64,000 bases of DNA, taken from assembly GCF_001552175.1 (NCBI RefSeq), contig NZ_BCQR01000035.1:1-64000 (forward strand), written 5' to 3'. Both the position numbers and the translations under genes were made by a program. The notes below the pieces were generated by a model, which worked only from the letters and a program-made list of their open reading frames with translations, made no database searches and was not told the origin of the DNA. The DNA is from Actinomadura kijaniata NBRC 14229. Lineage in GTDB: Bacteria > Actinomycetota > Actinomycetes > Streptosporangiales > Streptosporangiaceae. This document shows positions 34,673 through 44,450 of the stretch, one piece after another. The first letter of the stretch is position 1. Each line of letters begins with the position of its first letter.

Positions 34673-37600
34673 TCAGCGGGCGGACCAGGCGTTCGCGAAC
34701 ATCTCGTGCAGCGGGACGGGCGGCAGCAGCACCAGGTGCGGGCCCGTGACCTCCTTCTTGTCGTTGACGCGGGCCAGGTGGGTGCGCAGCTTGGAGGTCT
34801 CCACCGGCAGGTTGGGGGCCTTCAGGTCCGTCCACTGCCCCGGGACGAACGCCGTGCGGCCCGCGCGGGACCGCTTGCCCTGGTCGATCAGGCCGAGTTC
34901 CGCCAGCTCGGCCTGGGCCTTCTTGTGCTTGGCGGGGCTCCAGCCGTTCCATTTGCGGACGTTGCGGTCGGTGGGGCGGGCCAGGGTCAGCAGCTGGAGG
35001 TAGAGGGCGGCGGCGTCCTCCGACGTTCCGGTCTCCTCGGCGACCTCGGCCACCAGGCCGGGGACGCTGAGGCGCGGGTTCGCCTCGTACCGGCCGGCCG
35101 GAACGGGGCTGTCGGCCATGCGCGCCACCATGCGGGCCAGGCCGGAGTCGTAGAGGGTCTCCACCGCGCGGACCGCGTCGGCCAGGGTGTCCAGGCCGTG
35201 GGCGGCGCAGGTCCGCAGCACCCGGTCGAACGCCTCCGGGTCGGCGAACCCGCTGGTCCGCACGTAGACCTGCCATCCGTAGTGGCCGTCGGTGTCGATG
35301 ACCAGCAGCCCGTCGTCGTGCACCTCGCAGTCCCTGCTCTGCGCCGTGACCTTCGGCACGGGGTGGGTGCCGGGACCGAAGCGGGCGGCCAGTTCCTCCT
35401 TGCCGGAGGCGAGGGCGTGGACGCCGAGCGGGATGTACAGGTTCGGGGAGTCGAGCATCCCGCGCAGGTGGTCGTGCGCCGAGGGCACTCCGGCCAGGGC
35501 CGGGCCGCCGACGGGGCGTTCGGTCAGCGCCCACAGCAGCACCGACACCAGGTGCTTGTAGGGGTCGTCGTAGTGCCGCTGGCCCGGTTCGCCGTGGTCG
35601 TCCTTCCGGTAGAGGCCCATGCCGTACTTGCCCGCGGCCAGCATGAACCCCGGGTCGGCGGGGTCGCCGGTCCGCGGTTCGGCGAGCCACCTCGCCCAGT
35701 GCTCGCTCATCCCGCTGCTGAGGCCGAGCTCCTTCTCCAGCCCTTCGAGGACGGCCTCGTCCAGCGGGACGGTGACGCCGATGCGGTCGGCCCAGACCCT
35801 CGCCATGCGCTCGGCGGCGGCGCGGTCGCCGCCCGGGGCCCACAGCTCGGCGGGGTCGTCGGGGATCCCGGCGGCGAGCAGCTCCAGGCGGCCCGGCAAC
35901 GTCAGCTCGCTCGTCACCGACTCGTACTCGCGCCCCAGCGACTTGGAGCCCTTGTAGGGCTTGGCGCGGAGCATCCGGTCGTGCGCCTCGAAGTTGGTGG
36001 TGAAGTCGGAGCCGAGGTGTCGCCGCCAGGGCAGGCCGTCCAGGGCGAGCAGCGCGAACACCCGCCGCACGCCGGTCGCGGCGGCGAACGCGTCGACGGC
36101 GTCGTCGCCCGGCCGGACGGGCCCGTGCTCCTCGTACAGCTCCAGCAGGCGGCGCAGGCGGGCGGCGTCGTCGCGTTCGATCGTGACGACCTCGACGCCG
36201 GTGGCGTCCGCCGGTTCCGGGGCGTCCACCGGCTGGACGAACGCGTAGGTCCCGGTCGGGGACGTGATCGGGCCGAGGACTCCGGTGCGGGCCAGGCCGG
36301 TGAGGGCGGAGCCGCGGGCCTTGCCGGTCCGCCACGTCCCGGGCCGGGCGAACGGCGTGCCGGTCCAGGCGCGCAGCAGCTCGGCGAGGGCGGGGCGCTC
36401 CTCGTCGCGGGTCGCGGCGGACACCAGCCGCCACGCCACGGCGTCGATGCGGCCCAGCAGCGGCAGCCAGTCGCGGGGCAGGCCGGTCCGGCTCATCTCC
36501 CGCGTCGTCTCGTCGATCTCGCCCGCCAGGTAGCTCCCCTCGACGAGGATCGAGGTGAGGATGCCGGGCCGGGAGGTGATCTTGACGTCGGTGCCGAGCA
36601 GGACGCGCAGCGCCGCCGTCAGCTCGGTGTCGGGGACCGGGACCGGCGGCCGGACGAGGGCGCCGGAGCGGACGCGCGCGACGCGGTCGGAGACGGTCTC
36701 GCGCAGGCGCAGCACCCGCGCGGCCCGCGCCACGGCCTCCGCGACGCCCGCGGCGATCGCCGGGTGGGTGACCTCGGGCAGCACGCGGGCGACGGCGTCG
36801 GCCTCCCGGCCGGGCCCGGCGCGCAGCAGCTCCCGGACGGCGTCGTCGGTGACGTTCCGCAGGGCCTTGGAGGAGGCGGGGTCGCGCGGGGTGAGGAAGT
36901 GCCAGAACGCGGGCGGCGGGAACACCGGCCGGTTCTGCGGATCCTCGCGCGGGTCGTCCTGCGGGTTGGGGAACGCGCGGACCTCCCACATCGCGGTGTC
37001 GGTGCCGTCGGCGGCGTGGGCGCGCATCAGCCCGAAGTAGTTCAGGGAGTGCTGGGTGACGACCATGTCCGCGCCGCCCTCGGGCATCCGCAGGATCCCC
37101 CACGGGTCGCCCATGCGGGGCCCGCCCGCGAACGTGGCGCGGCGGCCGTCGACACCCTCGATCTCGTAGCCGGTCTCCTTGACCCCGAACTCCTTGGTCC
37201 GGCACATGATCCGGAAGCCGACCACGCCGTTCGCCTGGCCGAGCGGGGAGGTCACGCCGTCGGGCAGCGGCGCGTAGGACAGGTCGTCCCACGACCACTG
37301 CTTGCCCTCGGGCGGGGTGACCTCGGTGAAGAAGGCGGGCAGCGATCCGGTCCGGACGCGTTCGCCGGTGGCGGGGTCGACCTCGGCCCAGTCGGAGGAG
37401 TCGTCGATGCGGCTGTCGGCGCTCCACACGCGGGTGCCGTCGCTGAGCTGGCGTTCGTGGCGGCCGATGCCGTGGCGGTCGCCGGGCCGCAGGACGCGCT
37501 CGCCGTCGTGGCGGCCGTCGGCGGTGGCGAACTGGAAGCCGAACGCGCCGGTCAGCGGGTTGTGGCAGGGGTTCATGCCCCACGGGTCCCCGGGGATGAA

Positions 37601-39319
37601 CCGGTCCTCGGGGCTGCTCGCCCAGAACGCGAGCTCGGGGCGTTCGTGGTGCGAGCTGGTCCGCTCGGTGGTGCGGACGCCCACCAGGAAGTCGCCGCCC
37701 GCGTAGTGGACGGTGAGCACGCGCGCGCCCTCGGGCAGGGGGAAGGAGCATGCGCCGCGCCGCCCCGCGTGGTCGACGGCGATGGCGCGGTCCGCCCCGT
37801 AGACGGTGAGGACCGGCCAGGTGGCGGTCACGCCGACGACCTCGCCGATCTCCTCGACCGCCGCGTCCAGCGCGGGCCAGCCCAGCTCGGCGGGGATGCC
37901 GTCGCGCAGCGCGCGGCCGAGCGGACCGACCAGGTCGAGCCCGGCCAGCGGGTCCTCGATGTCCTTCAGGGCGTCGATGGTGGGCAGGTCCAGCAGGCCG
38001 TCCAGCTCGGTCATCGCGTCGTCGGCGGCCTGCAGTCCGCCGCCCTCGACCTGGCGGATCAGCCGCACCAGGCGTTCCTGGACGCTCTTTTCGAGACCGG
38101 GGAGGTTCGACAGCACGGACAGGGCCGTCCCGCCGACCGGCCGCCGCGTGAACGTGTCGGTGCGGCTCGCGTGGACGGTGCCCTCCAGGCGCTTGCCGAG
38201 CACCGGGTCGGCGGCCAAAGCCGTCAGGTCGCGGCGGGACGCCTCGCCCCAGAAGTGCACGCGGTGGTTCTCGGTGTCGGCAATCGGGATGCCCGCCGCC
38301 AGCAGCGCGTCGGCCAGGTCGGCGTCGACGTGCCCGTGGCGGTAGCGCGTCTGGTGGATCCTCACCGGGACGCCCGCCGCGCGCACGCGGGGCGCGAGGC
38401 GTTCGATCACGCCGAACAGCTCCTCGGCCATGGGCTGTCTGGTGACGCCGCCGTAGGCGACCCGCTCGTAGCCGTACTGGTAGGGGAACCTGCCGAGCCA
38501 CGCCGCGAGGCCGCCGGTCGGCTCGACCTCCCCGACGGCCATCGCGTCGATGAGCCCGGCGGCGTCGAGCATCCGCAGCAGCGCGCCGCCGTCGGTGTCG
38601 TTGTCGGGGAGGAGGTCGACCAGCCCCTGGCGGGCCCCGTCGTCCGGCCCGGCCTTGGCGAAGACCTTGGCGGCCCCGTCCAGCAGCCCGTCGGGGAGGC
38701 TCGCGGTCCGCGCACCCGCCAGCACCTCGCCGAGCACCCTGGCGTCCTCGTCGAGGCCGAGCCCGGCGGCCTTGGCCGTGGCCCGCAGCCGCCGGGGGAG
38801 GTCGGCGGCCAGCGGCCCGCCGCCCCGGCCCCACTCCAGCGCGAACCGCACGAACTCCCGGTGCGCGTCCTCGGCGGGGAACGTCTCGGTGAGCCACCGC
38901 TGATGGGTGGCGAGCTCCTTGCCGGGCAGCGTGCCGTGCCGCGCGAACAGCAGCGCGTTCTCCACGGCGTAGGCGGTGTCGATGGGCAGGCCGTACTCGC
39001 GTTCGGCCTCCCGGGCCCGCGTGTAGCAGGAGGCGGCGGCCTTCTGCGCCCGCGACGCCCGCCAGGAGCCGCGGACGGCGGCGCTCATCCGGTGCCCGAC
39101 GGTGTCCCAGAACCACGGCCGGTGGTGGGCGGGCAGCGCGTTGGCCTCGCGCCTGAGATCGTCCACGGCCCGGCCGGGCTTCTCGTAGCCGCGCCGCAGC
39201 CGCTCGGCGACGCGTTCGACCAGTTCCTCGGCGTGGCCCACCTGGTCGGGCGCGACGGTGCGCACCCATTCCACGTAGACGATCGACGCGTACGGTTCGG
39301 CGGGGAGCGCAACAGACAT
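34673..39319 (-). CDS. Very large protein of unknown function (1548 residues)
   Basis: 1548 residues from ATG 39319 with no signal peptide, membrane helix or recognisable catalytic motif. The N-terminal 400 residues are helical; the middle (about 490-810) is beta-rich with many Trp/Gly/Asp (PEDRFIPGDPWGMNPCHNP, RIDDSSDWAEVDPATGERV); the C-terminal 600 are mostly helical and end in a basic segment (RNVRKWNGWSPAKHKKAQAEL) and PPVPLHEMFANAW. The length and C-terminus recall large MolR/WGR-associated proteins, but I cannot confirm that. CATAAT lies 8 bp before the ATG and no ribosome site is seen, so it may be leaderless. Codon use is normal for the region. Confidence 0.7.
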   Translation of the reverse strand: MSVALPAEPYASIVYVEWVRTVAPDQVGHAEELVERVAERLRRGYEKPGRAVDDLRREANALPAHHRPWFWDTVGHRMSAAVRGSWRASRAQKAAASCYTRAREAEREYGLPIDTAYAVENALLFARHGTLPGKELATHQRWLTETFPAEDAHREFVRFALEWGRGGGPLAADLPRRLRATAKAAGLGLDEDARVLGEVLAGARTASLPDGLLDGAAKVFAKAGPDDGARQGLVDLLPDNDTDGGALLRMLDAAGLIDAMAVGEVEPTGGLAAWLGRFPYQYGYERVAYGGVTRQPMAEELFGVIERLAPRVRAAGVPVRIHQTRYRHGHVDADLADALLAAGIPIADTENHRVHFWGEASRRDLTALAADPVLGKRLEGTVHASRTDTFTRRPVGGTALSVLSNLPGLEKSVQERLVRLIRQVEGGGLQAADDAMTELDGLLDLPTIDALKDIEDPLAGLDLVGPLGRALRDGIPAELGWPALDAAVEEIGEVVGVTATWPVLTVYGADRAIAVDHAGRRGACSFPLPEGARVLTVHYAGGDFLVGVRTTERTSSHHERPELAFWASSPEDRFIPGDPWGMNPCHNPLTGAFGFQFATADGRHDGERVLRPGDRHGIGRHERQLSDGTRVWSADSRIDDSSDWAEVDPATGERVRTGSLPAFFTEVTPPEGKQWSWDDLSYAPLPDGVTSPLGQANGVVGFRIMCRTKEFGVKETGYEIEGVDGRRATFAGGPRMGDPWGILRMPEGGADMVVTQHSLNYFGLMRAHAADGTDTAMWEVRAFPNPQDDPREDPQNRPVFPPPAFWHFLTPRDPASSKALRNVTDDAVRELLRAGPGREADAVARVLPEVTHPAIAAGVAEAVARAARVLRLRETVSDRVARVRSGALVRPPVPVPDTELTAALRVLLGTDVKITSRPGILTSILVEGSYLAGEIDETTREMSRTGLPRDWLPLLGRIDAVAWRLVSAATRDEERPALAELLRAWTGTPFARPGTWRTGKARGSALTGLARTGVLGPITSPTGTYAFVQPVDAPEPADATGVEVVTIERDDAARLRRLLELYEEHGPVRPGDDAVDAFAAATGVRRVFALLALDGLPWRRHLGSDFTTNFEAHDRMLRAKPYKGSKSLGREYESVTSELTLPGRLELLAAGIPDDPAELWAPGGDRAAAERMARVWADRIGVTVPLDEAVLEGLEKELGLSSGMSEHWARWLAEPRTGDPADPGFMLAAGKYGMGLYRKDDHGEPGQRHYDDPYKHLVSVLLWALTERPVGGPALAGVPSAHDHLRGMLDSPNLYIPLGVHALASGKEELAARFGPGTHPVPKVTAQSRDCEVHDDGLLVIDTDGHYGWQVYVRTSGFADPEAFDRVLRTCAAHGLDTLADAVRAVETLYDSGLARMVARMADSPVPAGRYEANPRLSVPGLVAEVAEETGTSEDAAALYLQLLTLARPTDRNVRKWNGWSPAKHKKAQAELAELGLIDQGKRSRAGRTAFVPGQWTDLKAPNLPVETSKLRTHLARVNDKKEVTGPHLVLLPPVPLHEMFANAWSAR

Positions 39320-39361
39320 GCCGGCGATTATGGCAACCCCCGCCGACACTCGGTGATCTGC

Positions 39362-39778
39362 TCACTCCCCCGGGGTGGGCGGGAGGGCGAACGGGTCTTC
39401 GGGGAGGAGGCAGCCGTGGTCCTGGAGGGGCTTCGGGTCGCCTAGGACGATCCTGGTGATCTCTCCGGCGGGGGACATTCCGTCGGGGTGATTCGGGGCG
39501 CGTTCTCCTGGGCGGGGTGCGCCGCGTCCCACGCTGGGGAACGGTTGTGGTGGGCCGAGGCGTCCGTCGCGGTCCAGGAACGCGTGCACGGCGTCGTACA
39601 CGTCCGCCACGGCCTGCTCCGCCTCGCTCGCCGAGGTCTCCGGGTGGGCCTGCCGGTACGCCCGCCGGGCGGCGGCGAGGAAGCGCTCCGGGTCGGTGAT
39701 CACGACGTCGTGGCGGGTGCGGACGCTGATCGTCATGCCCGGTTCGGGGCGCACGGGCTCGTCCACGCTGATCTCCAT
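39362..39778 (-). CDS. Small protein of unknown function upstream of the giant gene
   Basis: 138 residues. N-terminal beta segment (MTISVRTRHDVVITDPERFLAAARRAYRQAHP) then a short helix and a disordered Pro-rich C-terminus. No family recognised. The ATG at 39778 lies 5 bp after the preceding stop, and the gene ends 42 bp before the giant gene, so the three form a likely transcription unit; it may be a partner or chaperone for the giant protein (inference). Confidence 0.6.
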   Translation of the reverse strand: MEISVDEPVRPEPGMTISVRTRHDVVITDPERFLAAARRAYRQAHPETSASEAEQAVADVYDAVHAFLDRDGRLGPPQPFPSVGRGAPRPGERAPNHPDGMSPAGEITRIVLGDPKPLQDHGCLLPEDPFALPPTPGE

Positions 39779-39783
39779 GGCGG

Positions 39784-40434
39784 CTAGGGCCTCGGGTCGC
39801 CGTGCCAGCGCCATTCGGTCGGGCGGGGGCGGCCGGGCAGGTCGGCGCGGCCCGTCGCCCACAGGAGGGCGGGCCAGGGCGGGGCGTCGGCCGGGGCGTC
39901 CGGGAACAGGCGGTTGAGGGCCCGCGCGCACAGCTCGGACGGGGGCCGCCAGTCGACGCCCAGGGTCCCGGCCAGGTCGTGGGTGTGGACCAGGGTCTCC
40001 ACCAGGCCCATCGCGGCGAAGCCCTCGGGGTCGGCGTGGCCCCAGGTGTGCCAGGAACGCACGTGCGGCGGAGTGGTGCGGACCATCGCCACCAGCAGCG
40101 ACCCGCACGACTCCAGCACCCGTAGCAGGCCCGCGGGACCCGCGCCCGGGTCGGCGTACACGCCGTTCCGCGGGCCGCCGGGGCGGCGCGCCTCCCAGCG
40201 GAACGGCACGTAGCCGTCCTCGGGCGGGGTGCGGAGGCCCAGTTGGACGGCATAGCCGAAAAGGTCGTCGGCCAGGTGCTCGGCCGTCTCCCAACAGGTC
40301 CAGTCGAGGGACCCCGCCTTGGCGTCCCAGTTCGCGGCGGGGGCCGCGACCAGCGTGTCCACGGCCAAGCGCACCGCCTGTTCGAGGTCGTCGGCGGTCA
40401 CCGGCGCACGGCCGTTGTCTCCTGGCAAGCGCAT
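39784..40434 (-). CDS. DinB/maleylpyruvate-isomerase-type protein
   Basis: 216 residues, four-helix-bundle DinB/MDMPI fold: LDWTCWETAEHLADDLFGYA carries the first metal-site His, and VETLVHTHDLAGTLG two more, the pattern of mycothiol-dependent metalloenzymes. Family members use mycothiol as cofactor or thiol acceptor in actinomycetes. Substrate unknown. First gene of a three-gene minus-strand unit, divergent from an MFS transporter. Confidence 0.78.
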   Translation of the reverse strand: MRLPGDNGRAPVTADDLEQAVRLAVDTLVAAPAANWDAKAGSLDWTCWETAEHLADDLFGYAVQLGLRTPPEDGYVPFRWEARRPGGPRNGVYADPGAGPAGLLRVLESCGSLLVAMVRTTPPHVRSWHTWGHADPEGFAAMGLVETLVHTHDLAGTLGVDWRPPSELCARALNRLFPDAPADAPPWPALLWATGRADLPGRPRPTEWRWHGDPRP

Positions 40435-40567
40435 GTCCGGAACGTACCCTGTCGGCCGGGTCCCGGTCAGGCGGTTACCGGCGGTCGTGCGCCGTCATGG
40501 AAAGGATCATGGTGGGTAGGGGGCGCCGGGTGAGATCGGAACGTTCCCGACGAACGGAGCCCCGGCC

Positions 40568-41785
40568 ATGCCCCCCGCCTGCCAGACCCCTGTCCGCTCC
40601 CCCACCGCCGCGCCCAGCCGCAGGCACGCCTGGGGGTTCTGGGTCGTCGCGGTGGCGTTCGCGACGCTGATGGCGTTCGGGACGCTGCCGACGCCGCTGT
40701 GGCCGATGTTCGCCGCCCGCGACCACTTCGGCGCGACGATGGTGACGGTCGCGTTCGCGGTGATGGTCCTCGGCATCTCGGTGGGGTTCCTGTCGCTGGG
40801 ACACCTGTCGGACCGGGTGGGACGGCGGGTCGTGCTCGTTCCGGCGCTGCTGACCTCGGCGACCGCCGCGCTGCTGCTGACGGTGTGGCACGGGCTGGCG
40901 GGGCTGCTCGTCGCGCGGGTGGTGACGGGGCTGGGGGCCGGGCTGATGGCCTCGACCGCGACGGCCTACCTGGACGACCTGTACGCGCGCGCCCATCCGG
41001 ACCGGCCCGGGTCGGCGACGCCGGGCCTGGTCGCCGCCGTCGTCAACCTGGGCGGCCTGGCGATCGGGCCGCTGCTGGCCGGGGTGCTGGGCCAGTGGGG
41101 TCCGGCCCCGCTGACCACGCCGTTCGTGCTGGCGGGAACGGCGCTGGCGGTGCTGGCCGCGCTGGCGGCGACCGCTCCGGAGACGGTGGACCGGCGGGCG
41201 CTGCGGGACAGGCCCCGGCGGTTCGGGCTGCGGGACGGCGCGCGGGCCGCGTTCGCCGGGGCCGCCGGGACGGGGTTCCTGGCGTTCGCGGTGATGGGGT
41301 TCTTCGCGGCGCTGGGCGCGGTGATGATCCGGGACGTGCTGGGGATGTCGTCGGTGTTCGTGGCGGGGATGGCGCCGTTCGCGCTGTTCGCGGCCTCGGC
41401 GGTGGCGCAGCTCGCGCTGGGGCGGCTGCCCGCCCGGCGGCTGGTGGCGGTCGGGCTCGCGCTGTACCCGGTCGGGCTGGCGCTGACCGCGGTCGCGCTG
41501 TTCCGGCCGGTGCTGGCGGTCTTCCTGGCCGGGGCGGCGGTCACCGGCGCGGGCGCGGGGCTGCTGTTCAAGGCGGCGGTCGGCGAGAGCGTGGAGGCCG
41601 CCCGCCCCGAGTCGCGGGCGGGCGTGCTCGCGGTGTTCTTCGTCATCAGCTACGTCGGGACGGGGCTGGTGCCCGTCGCGTTCAGCCTCGCCTCGCACGC
41701 GTGGGGGCCGCGCCCCACGGTGGTGGCGTTCGCCGTGGCGCTGTCGGCGGGCGCGGTCCTGACCACGCGGCTCAGGCGAGGGTGA
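40568..41785 (+). CDS. MFS transporter
   Basis: 405 residues, 12 predicted membrane helices. GHLSDRVGRRVVLV is the loop 2-3 MFS signature (G-x3-D-x-x-G-R-R). FATLMAFGTLPTPLWPMFAARDHFG begins helix 1. Related proteins export drugs or small metabolites. It ends 14 bp inside the convergent P450 gene. No regulon box is found upstream, so I do not include it in that group. Confidence 0.87.
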   Translation: MPPACQTPVRSPTAAPSRRHAWGFWVVAVAFATLMAFGTLPTPLWPMFAARDHFGATMVTVAFAVMVLGISVGFLSLGHLSDRVGRRVVLVPALLTSATAALLLTVWHGLAGLLVARVVTGLGAGLMASTATAYLDDLYARAHPDRPGSATPGLVAAVVNLGGLAIGPLLAGVLGQWGPAPLTTPFVLAGTALAVLAALAATAPETVDRRALRDRPRRFGLRDGARAAFAGAAGTGFLAFAVMGFFAALGAVMIRDVLGMSSVFVAGMAPFALFAASAVAQLALGRLPARRLVAVGLALYPVGLALTAVALFRPVLAVFLAGAAVTGAGAGLLFKAAVGESVEAARPESRAGVLAVFFVISYVGTGLVPVAFSLASHAWGPRPTVVAFAVALSAGAVLTTRLRRG

Positions 41786-43040
41786 CGGTCACGGGCATCT
41801 CCTTGACGCCGTTGACGAAGTTGGAGCGGACCCGGCGCACCTCGCCCGCCGGGCGGATGTCGGCCAGCCGGGGCAGCAGCTCCTCGAACATGATCCGCAT
41901 CTCCAGGCGGGCGAGCGCGTTGCCCAGGCAGAAGTGCGGGCTGCCCTTGCCGAACGTGATGTGGTCGTTCGGCGCGCGCGTCACGTCGAAGCGGTAGGGG
42001 TCGTCGAAGGCGGTCTCGTCGCGGTTGCCCGAGGCGAACCACAGCACGACCTTGTCGCCCTCGCGGATCGTCCTGCCGCCCATCTCCACGTCGCGGGTCG
42101 CGGTGCGCCGGAAGTGGTACACCGGCGACGCCCATCGCAGGAACTCCTCCACGGCGGTCGGCATCAGGTCGAGGTCGTCGCGCAGCCGCGCGGCCTGGCC
42201 GGGGTGGTCGATCAGCGCGCGCATCGTGTGGGTGATGGCGTGCCGGGTGGTCTCGTTGCCCGCGACGACCAGCAGCAGGAAGTAGTTGTCGAAGTCGCGG
42301 TCCGACAGGGGCTCGCCGTCCCTCGGCGTCTGGTTGACCAGCCTGGAAACCAGGTCGGTGCCGGTGCCACCGCGCCGCCTGGCCGCCAGCTCGCGCCCGT
42401 ACTCGAACACCTCCAGCGACGCCGGGCTGCGGAACGGCAGGTCGCGGTACCGCTCGCTCTCCTCGCTGTGCAGCAGGACGTCGGCGTACTCGGGGTCGGT
42501 GTTGGCGATGATCCGGTTGCCCCAGTCGATGAGGCGGGCGGTGTCGTCGTCGGGCACGTCCAGCATCCGCGCCAGCACGTTGATGGGGAAGTCGGCGGCG
42601 ACCTCCTTGACGAAGTCGAAGGTGCCCTTGGCCAGCGCCGCGTCCAGCGTCCGGGCGGTCAGCCCGCGCAGGAACGTCGCGTACCCGGCGACCGCGCGCG
42701 GCGTGAACTCGCGTTGCAGGACGCGCCGCAGCGCCAGGTGCCGGGGCCCGTCGGTCTCCAGCATGGAGCGGCGGATCGCGGCCTGGCGCTCGTCGACCTC
42801 CTCCAGGTTCACGAACCGGGTGGAGGTGAACGTGGCCGGGTCGCGGTCGGCGGCGACGATGTCGGCGTGCCGGGTCAGCGACCAGAACCCCGATCCGCCG
42901 TCGTGCTCGGGGTTCCAGTGGACGGGGTCGGTGCGGCGCAGCGCGTCGAACATCCGCCACGGCGTCTCGCCGTCCATGAAGTTGTCGAGGTCGGCCAGGT
43001 CCACGCCGACCGCGTCGGGGGTCACCGTCTCGATGCTCAA
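41772..43040 (-). CDS. Cytochrome P450
   Basis: 422 residues. I-helix oxygen site VVAGNETTRHAI, K-helix EEFLRWASP (ExxR), and heme loop FGKGSPHFCLG with Cys371 as ligand; the AGNET and RHAI details resemble CYP125/CYP142/CYP124-like enzymes. It hydroxylates a substrate using electrons from a ferredoxin. The gene starts 9 bp after the glutamine-synthetase-like stop, so they are co-transcribed. The ferredoxin and reductase it needs are probably those at 57427 and 56261, which carry the same promoter box. Confidence 0.93.
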   Translation of the reverse strand: MSIETVTPDAVGVDLADLDNFMDGETPWRMFDALRRTDPVHWNPEHDGGSGFWSLTRHADIVAADRDPATFTSTRFVNLEEVDERQAAIRRSMLETDGPRHLALRRVLQREFTPRAVAGYATFLRGLTARTLDAALAKGTFDFVKEVAADFPINVLARMLDVPDDDTARLIDWGNRIIANTDPEYADVLLHSEESERYRDLPFRSPASLEVFEYGRELAARRRGGTGTDLVSRLVNQTPRDGEPLSDRDFDNYFLLLVVAGNETTRHAITHTMRALIDHPGQAARLRDDLDLMPTAVEEFLRWASPVYHFRRTATRDVEMGGRTIREGDKVVLWFASGNRDETAFDDPYRFDVTRAPNDHITFGKGSPHFCLGNALARLEMRIMFEELLPRLADIRPAGEVRRVRSNFVNGVKEMPVTVTLA

Positions 43041-43049
43041 GGGGGCTCC

Positions 43050-44411
43050 TCACAGGTGGTGGGCGTACTCGCGGAACTCCCAGTCGGTGACGTACCGCTG
43101 GAATCGGGCGACCTCGTCGCGCTTGTAGGCCAGGAACGCCGAGACGAACCCCTCCCCCAGCACCTCGGCCAGGTCGGCGTCCTCCTCCAGCGCGTCGAGC
43201 GCGGCGGTCAGGTCGGCGGGCAGCGCCGGGGCGCGGGCGGCGTCGTAGCCGTAGCCCTCCAGGGGCGGCGGCGCGGCGCACTTGTCGCGCACGCCCAGGT
43301 AGACGGCGGCGACCAGGCCCGCGATGCCGAGGTAGGGGTTGGCGGAGGCGTCGCCGAGGCGGACCTCCAGGCGGGACGCGCCGCCGCGTTCGGGCGGGAT
43401 CCGCACCATGGCGCTGCGGTTGTCCAGCCCCCAGTCCACCAGCCAGGGGGCCAGGGTGTCGGGGCCGAACCGCTTGTAGGAGTTGACCGTGGGGTTGAAC
43501 AGGGCGGCCAGGGCGGGCGCGTGCTCCAGCACCCCGGCGACGGCGTGCCGGGCGACGTCGGACAGGCCGTGCTCGCCGTCGGCGTCGTCGAACACGTTGG
43601 TCCCGTCGTCGGCGCGGCGGCACGACAGGTGGACGTGGAAGCCGGAGCCGCCCTCCCCGTTGAACGGCTTGGCCATGAACGTCGCCAGCCGCCCCTCGGC
43701 CCGCGCGATCTCCTTGACGGCCGACCGGAAGCGGAACGCCCGGTCGGCGGCGTCCAGCGCGCCGGAGTGGTCGATGTTGATCTCGAACTGGCCACCGGAG
43801 AACTCGTGGTTGCCCATCGTCACGCCGAGGCCCATGTCGCGCAGGTGCCGCAGGGCGCGCAGCAGGTGCCCGCCCGGGTCGCCCCGGCGGCCGGTGGTGT
43901 AGACGTCGCCGGGGCCGTCGGCGTAGCGCCGCCAGCGTCCCGGGGCGTCCGGGTCCGGCTCGCACAGGAAGTACTCCAGCTCGGGCCCGACGACGGGGTC
44001 GAGGCCGAGTTCGCCGAGCCGGGCGACGGCGCGGCGCAGCACCTCGCGCGGGCCCTCGGCGCACCGGCGCGAGCCGTCGGGCTCGTACGCCTCGCCGAGG
44101 CACTGGGCGACGCCGCGCTCCCACGGGACGGGGCGCAGCGTGGACAGGTCGGGCAGGACGCGGATGTCGGGGAGGCCGGCGTCCAGGCCGCCGGCGACGT
44201 CGACCACGTCGCCCCGCGGGCTGGTGTGGTACACCGCGCGGCAGAACGCCAGGCCGTGCTCCATGACCGAGGGCAGCCGCTCGACCAGCACGTCCCGGCC
44301 GCGGTCGACGCCGATCAGGTCGGGATAGCTGACCCGCACGACGTCGACGCCGTCGGCGCGCAGGCGTTCCACGACCTGTTCCACGGTCTCGTTCGTACCG
44401 GTGGCGCTCAC
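43050..44411 (-). CDS. Glutamine-synthetase-family enzyme, probably a gamma-glutamylamine synthetase
   Basis: 453 residues. GS-I fold with metal/ATP residues present: VGPELEYFL, NHEFSGGQFEIN, GSGFHVHLS, NPTVNSYKR, and RLEVRLGDASANPYL. The N-terminus (VDVVRVSYPDLIGVDRGRDVLV) and absence of the adenylylated-Tyr region of true GlnA place it with GlnA3/GlnA4/PuuA/IpuC-like enzymes, which join glutamate to amines at the expense of ATP. Co-transcribed with a P450 and sharing a divergent promoter and twin boxes with a decarboxylase-like gene. PuuC- and PuuD-like genes at 60917-63087 supply the later steps of such a pathway. The amine is not identifiable. Confidence 0.82.
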   Translation of the reverse strand: MSATGTNETVEQVVERLRADGVDVVRVSYPDLIGVDRGRDVLVERLPSVMEHGLAFCRAVYHTSPRGDVVDVAGGLDAGLPDIRVLPDLSTLRPVPWERGVAQCLGEAYEPDGSRRCAEGPREVLRRAVARLGELGLDPVVGPELEYFLCEPDPDAPGRWRRYADGPGDVYTTGRRGDPGGHLLRALRHLRDMGLGVTMGNHEFSGGQFEINIDHSGALDAADRAFRFRSAVKEIARAEGRLATFMAKPFNGEGGSGFHVHLSCRRADDGTNVFDDADGEHGLSDVARHAVAGVLEHAPALAALFNPTVNSYKRFGPDTLAPWLVDWGLDNRSAMVRIPPERGGASRLEVRLGDASANPYLGIAGLVAAVYLGVRDKCAAPPPLEGYGYDAARAPALPADLTAALDALEEDADLAEVLGEGFVSAFLAYKRDEVARFQRYVTDWEFREYAHHL

Positions 44412-44450
44412 CTGGGGACTCCCCTCGGAGGAGACGGGGGCGGGGGATCA

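Noticed and set aside
34706..39445. A 1579-codon open frame on the plus strand opposite the giant gene, and a longer one (34596..40253) in another minus frame
   Set aside because: Very high GC leaves many antisense and alternate frames open. Their translations are low-complexity Arg/Gly/Ala/Pro or charged repeats, with no ribosome site, while the minus frame 34673..39319 has natural amino-acid composition and ends neatly at a hairpin.
40568..41785. MFS transporter as part of the amine regulon because it abuts the P450
   Set aside because: It is convergent with the P450 and its promoter region has no TTTG-N4-CAAA-type box.
43050..44411. Housekeeping glutamine synthetase glnA
   Set aside because: The N-terminus and the region of the adenylylated Tyr differ from GlnA, and it is co-transcribed with a P450 and box-controlled with catabolic genes.
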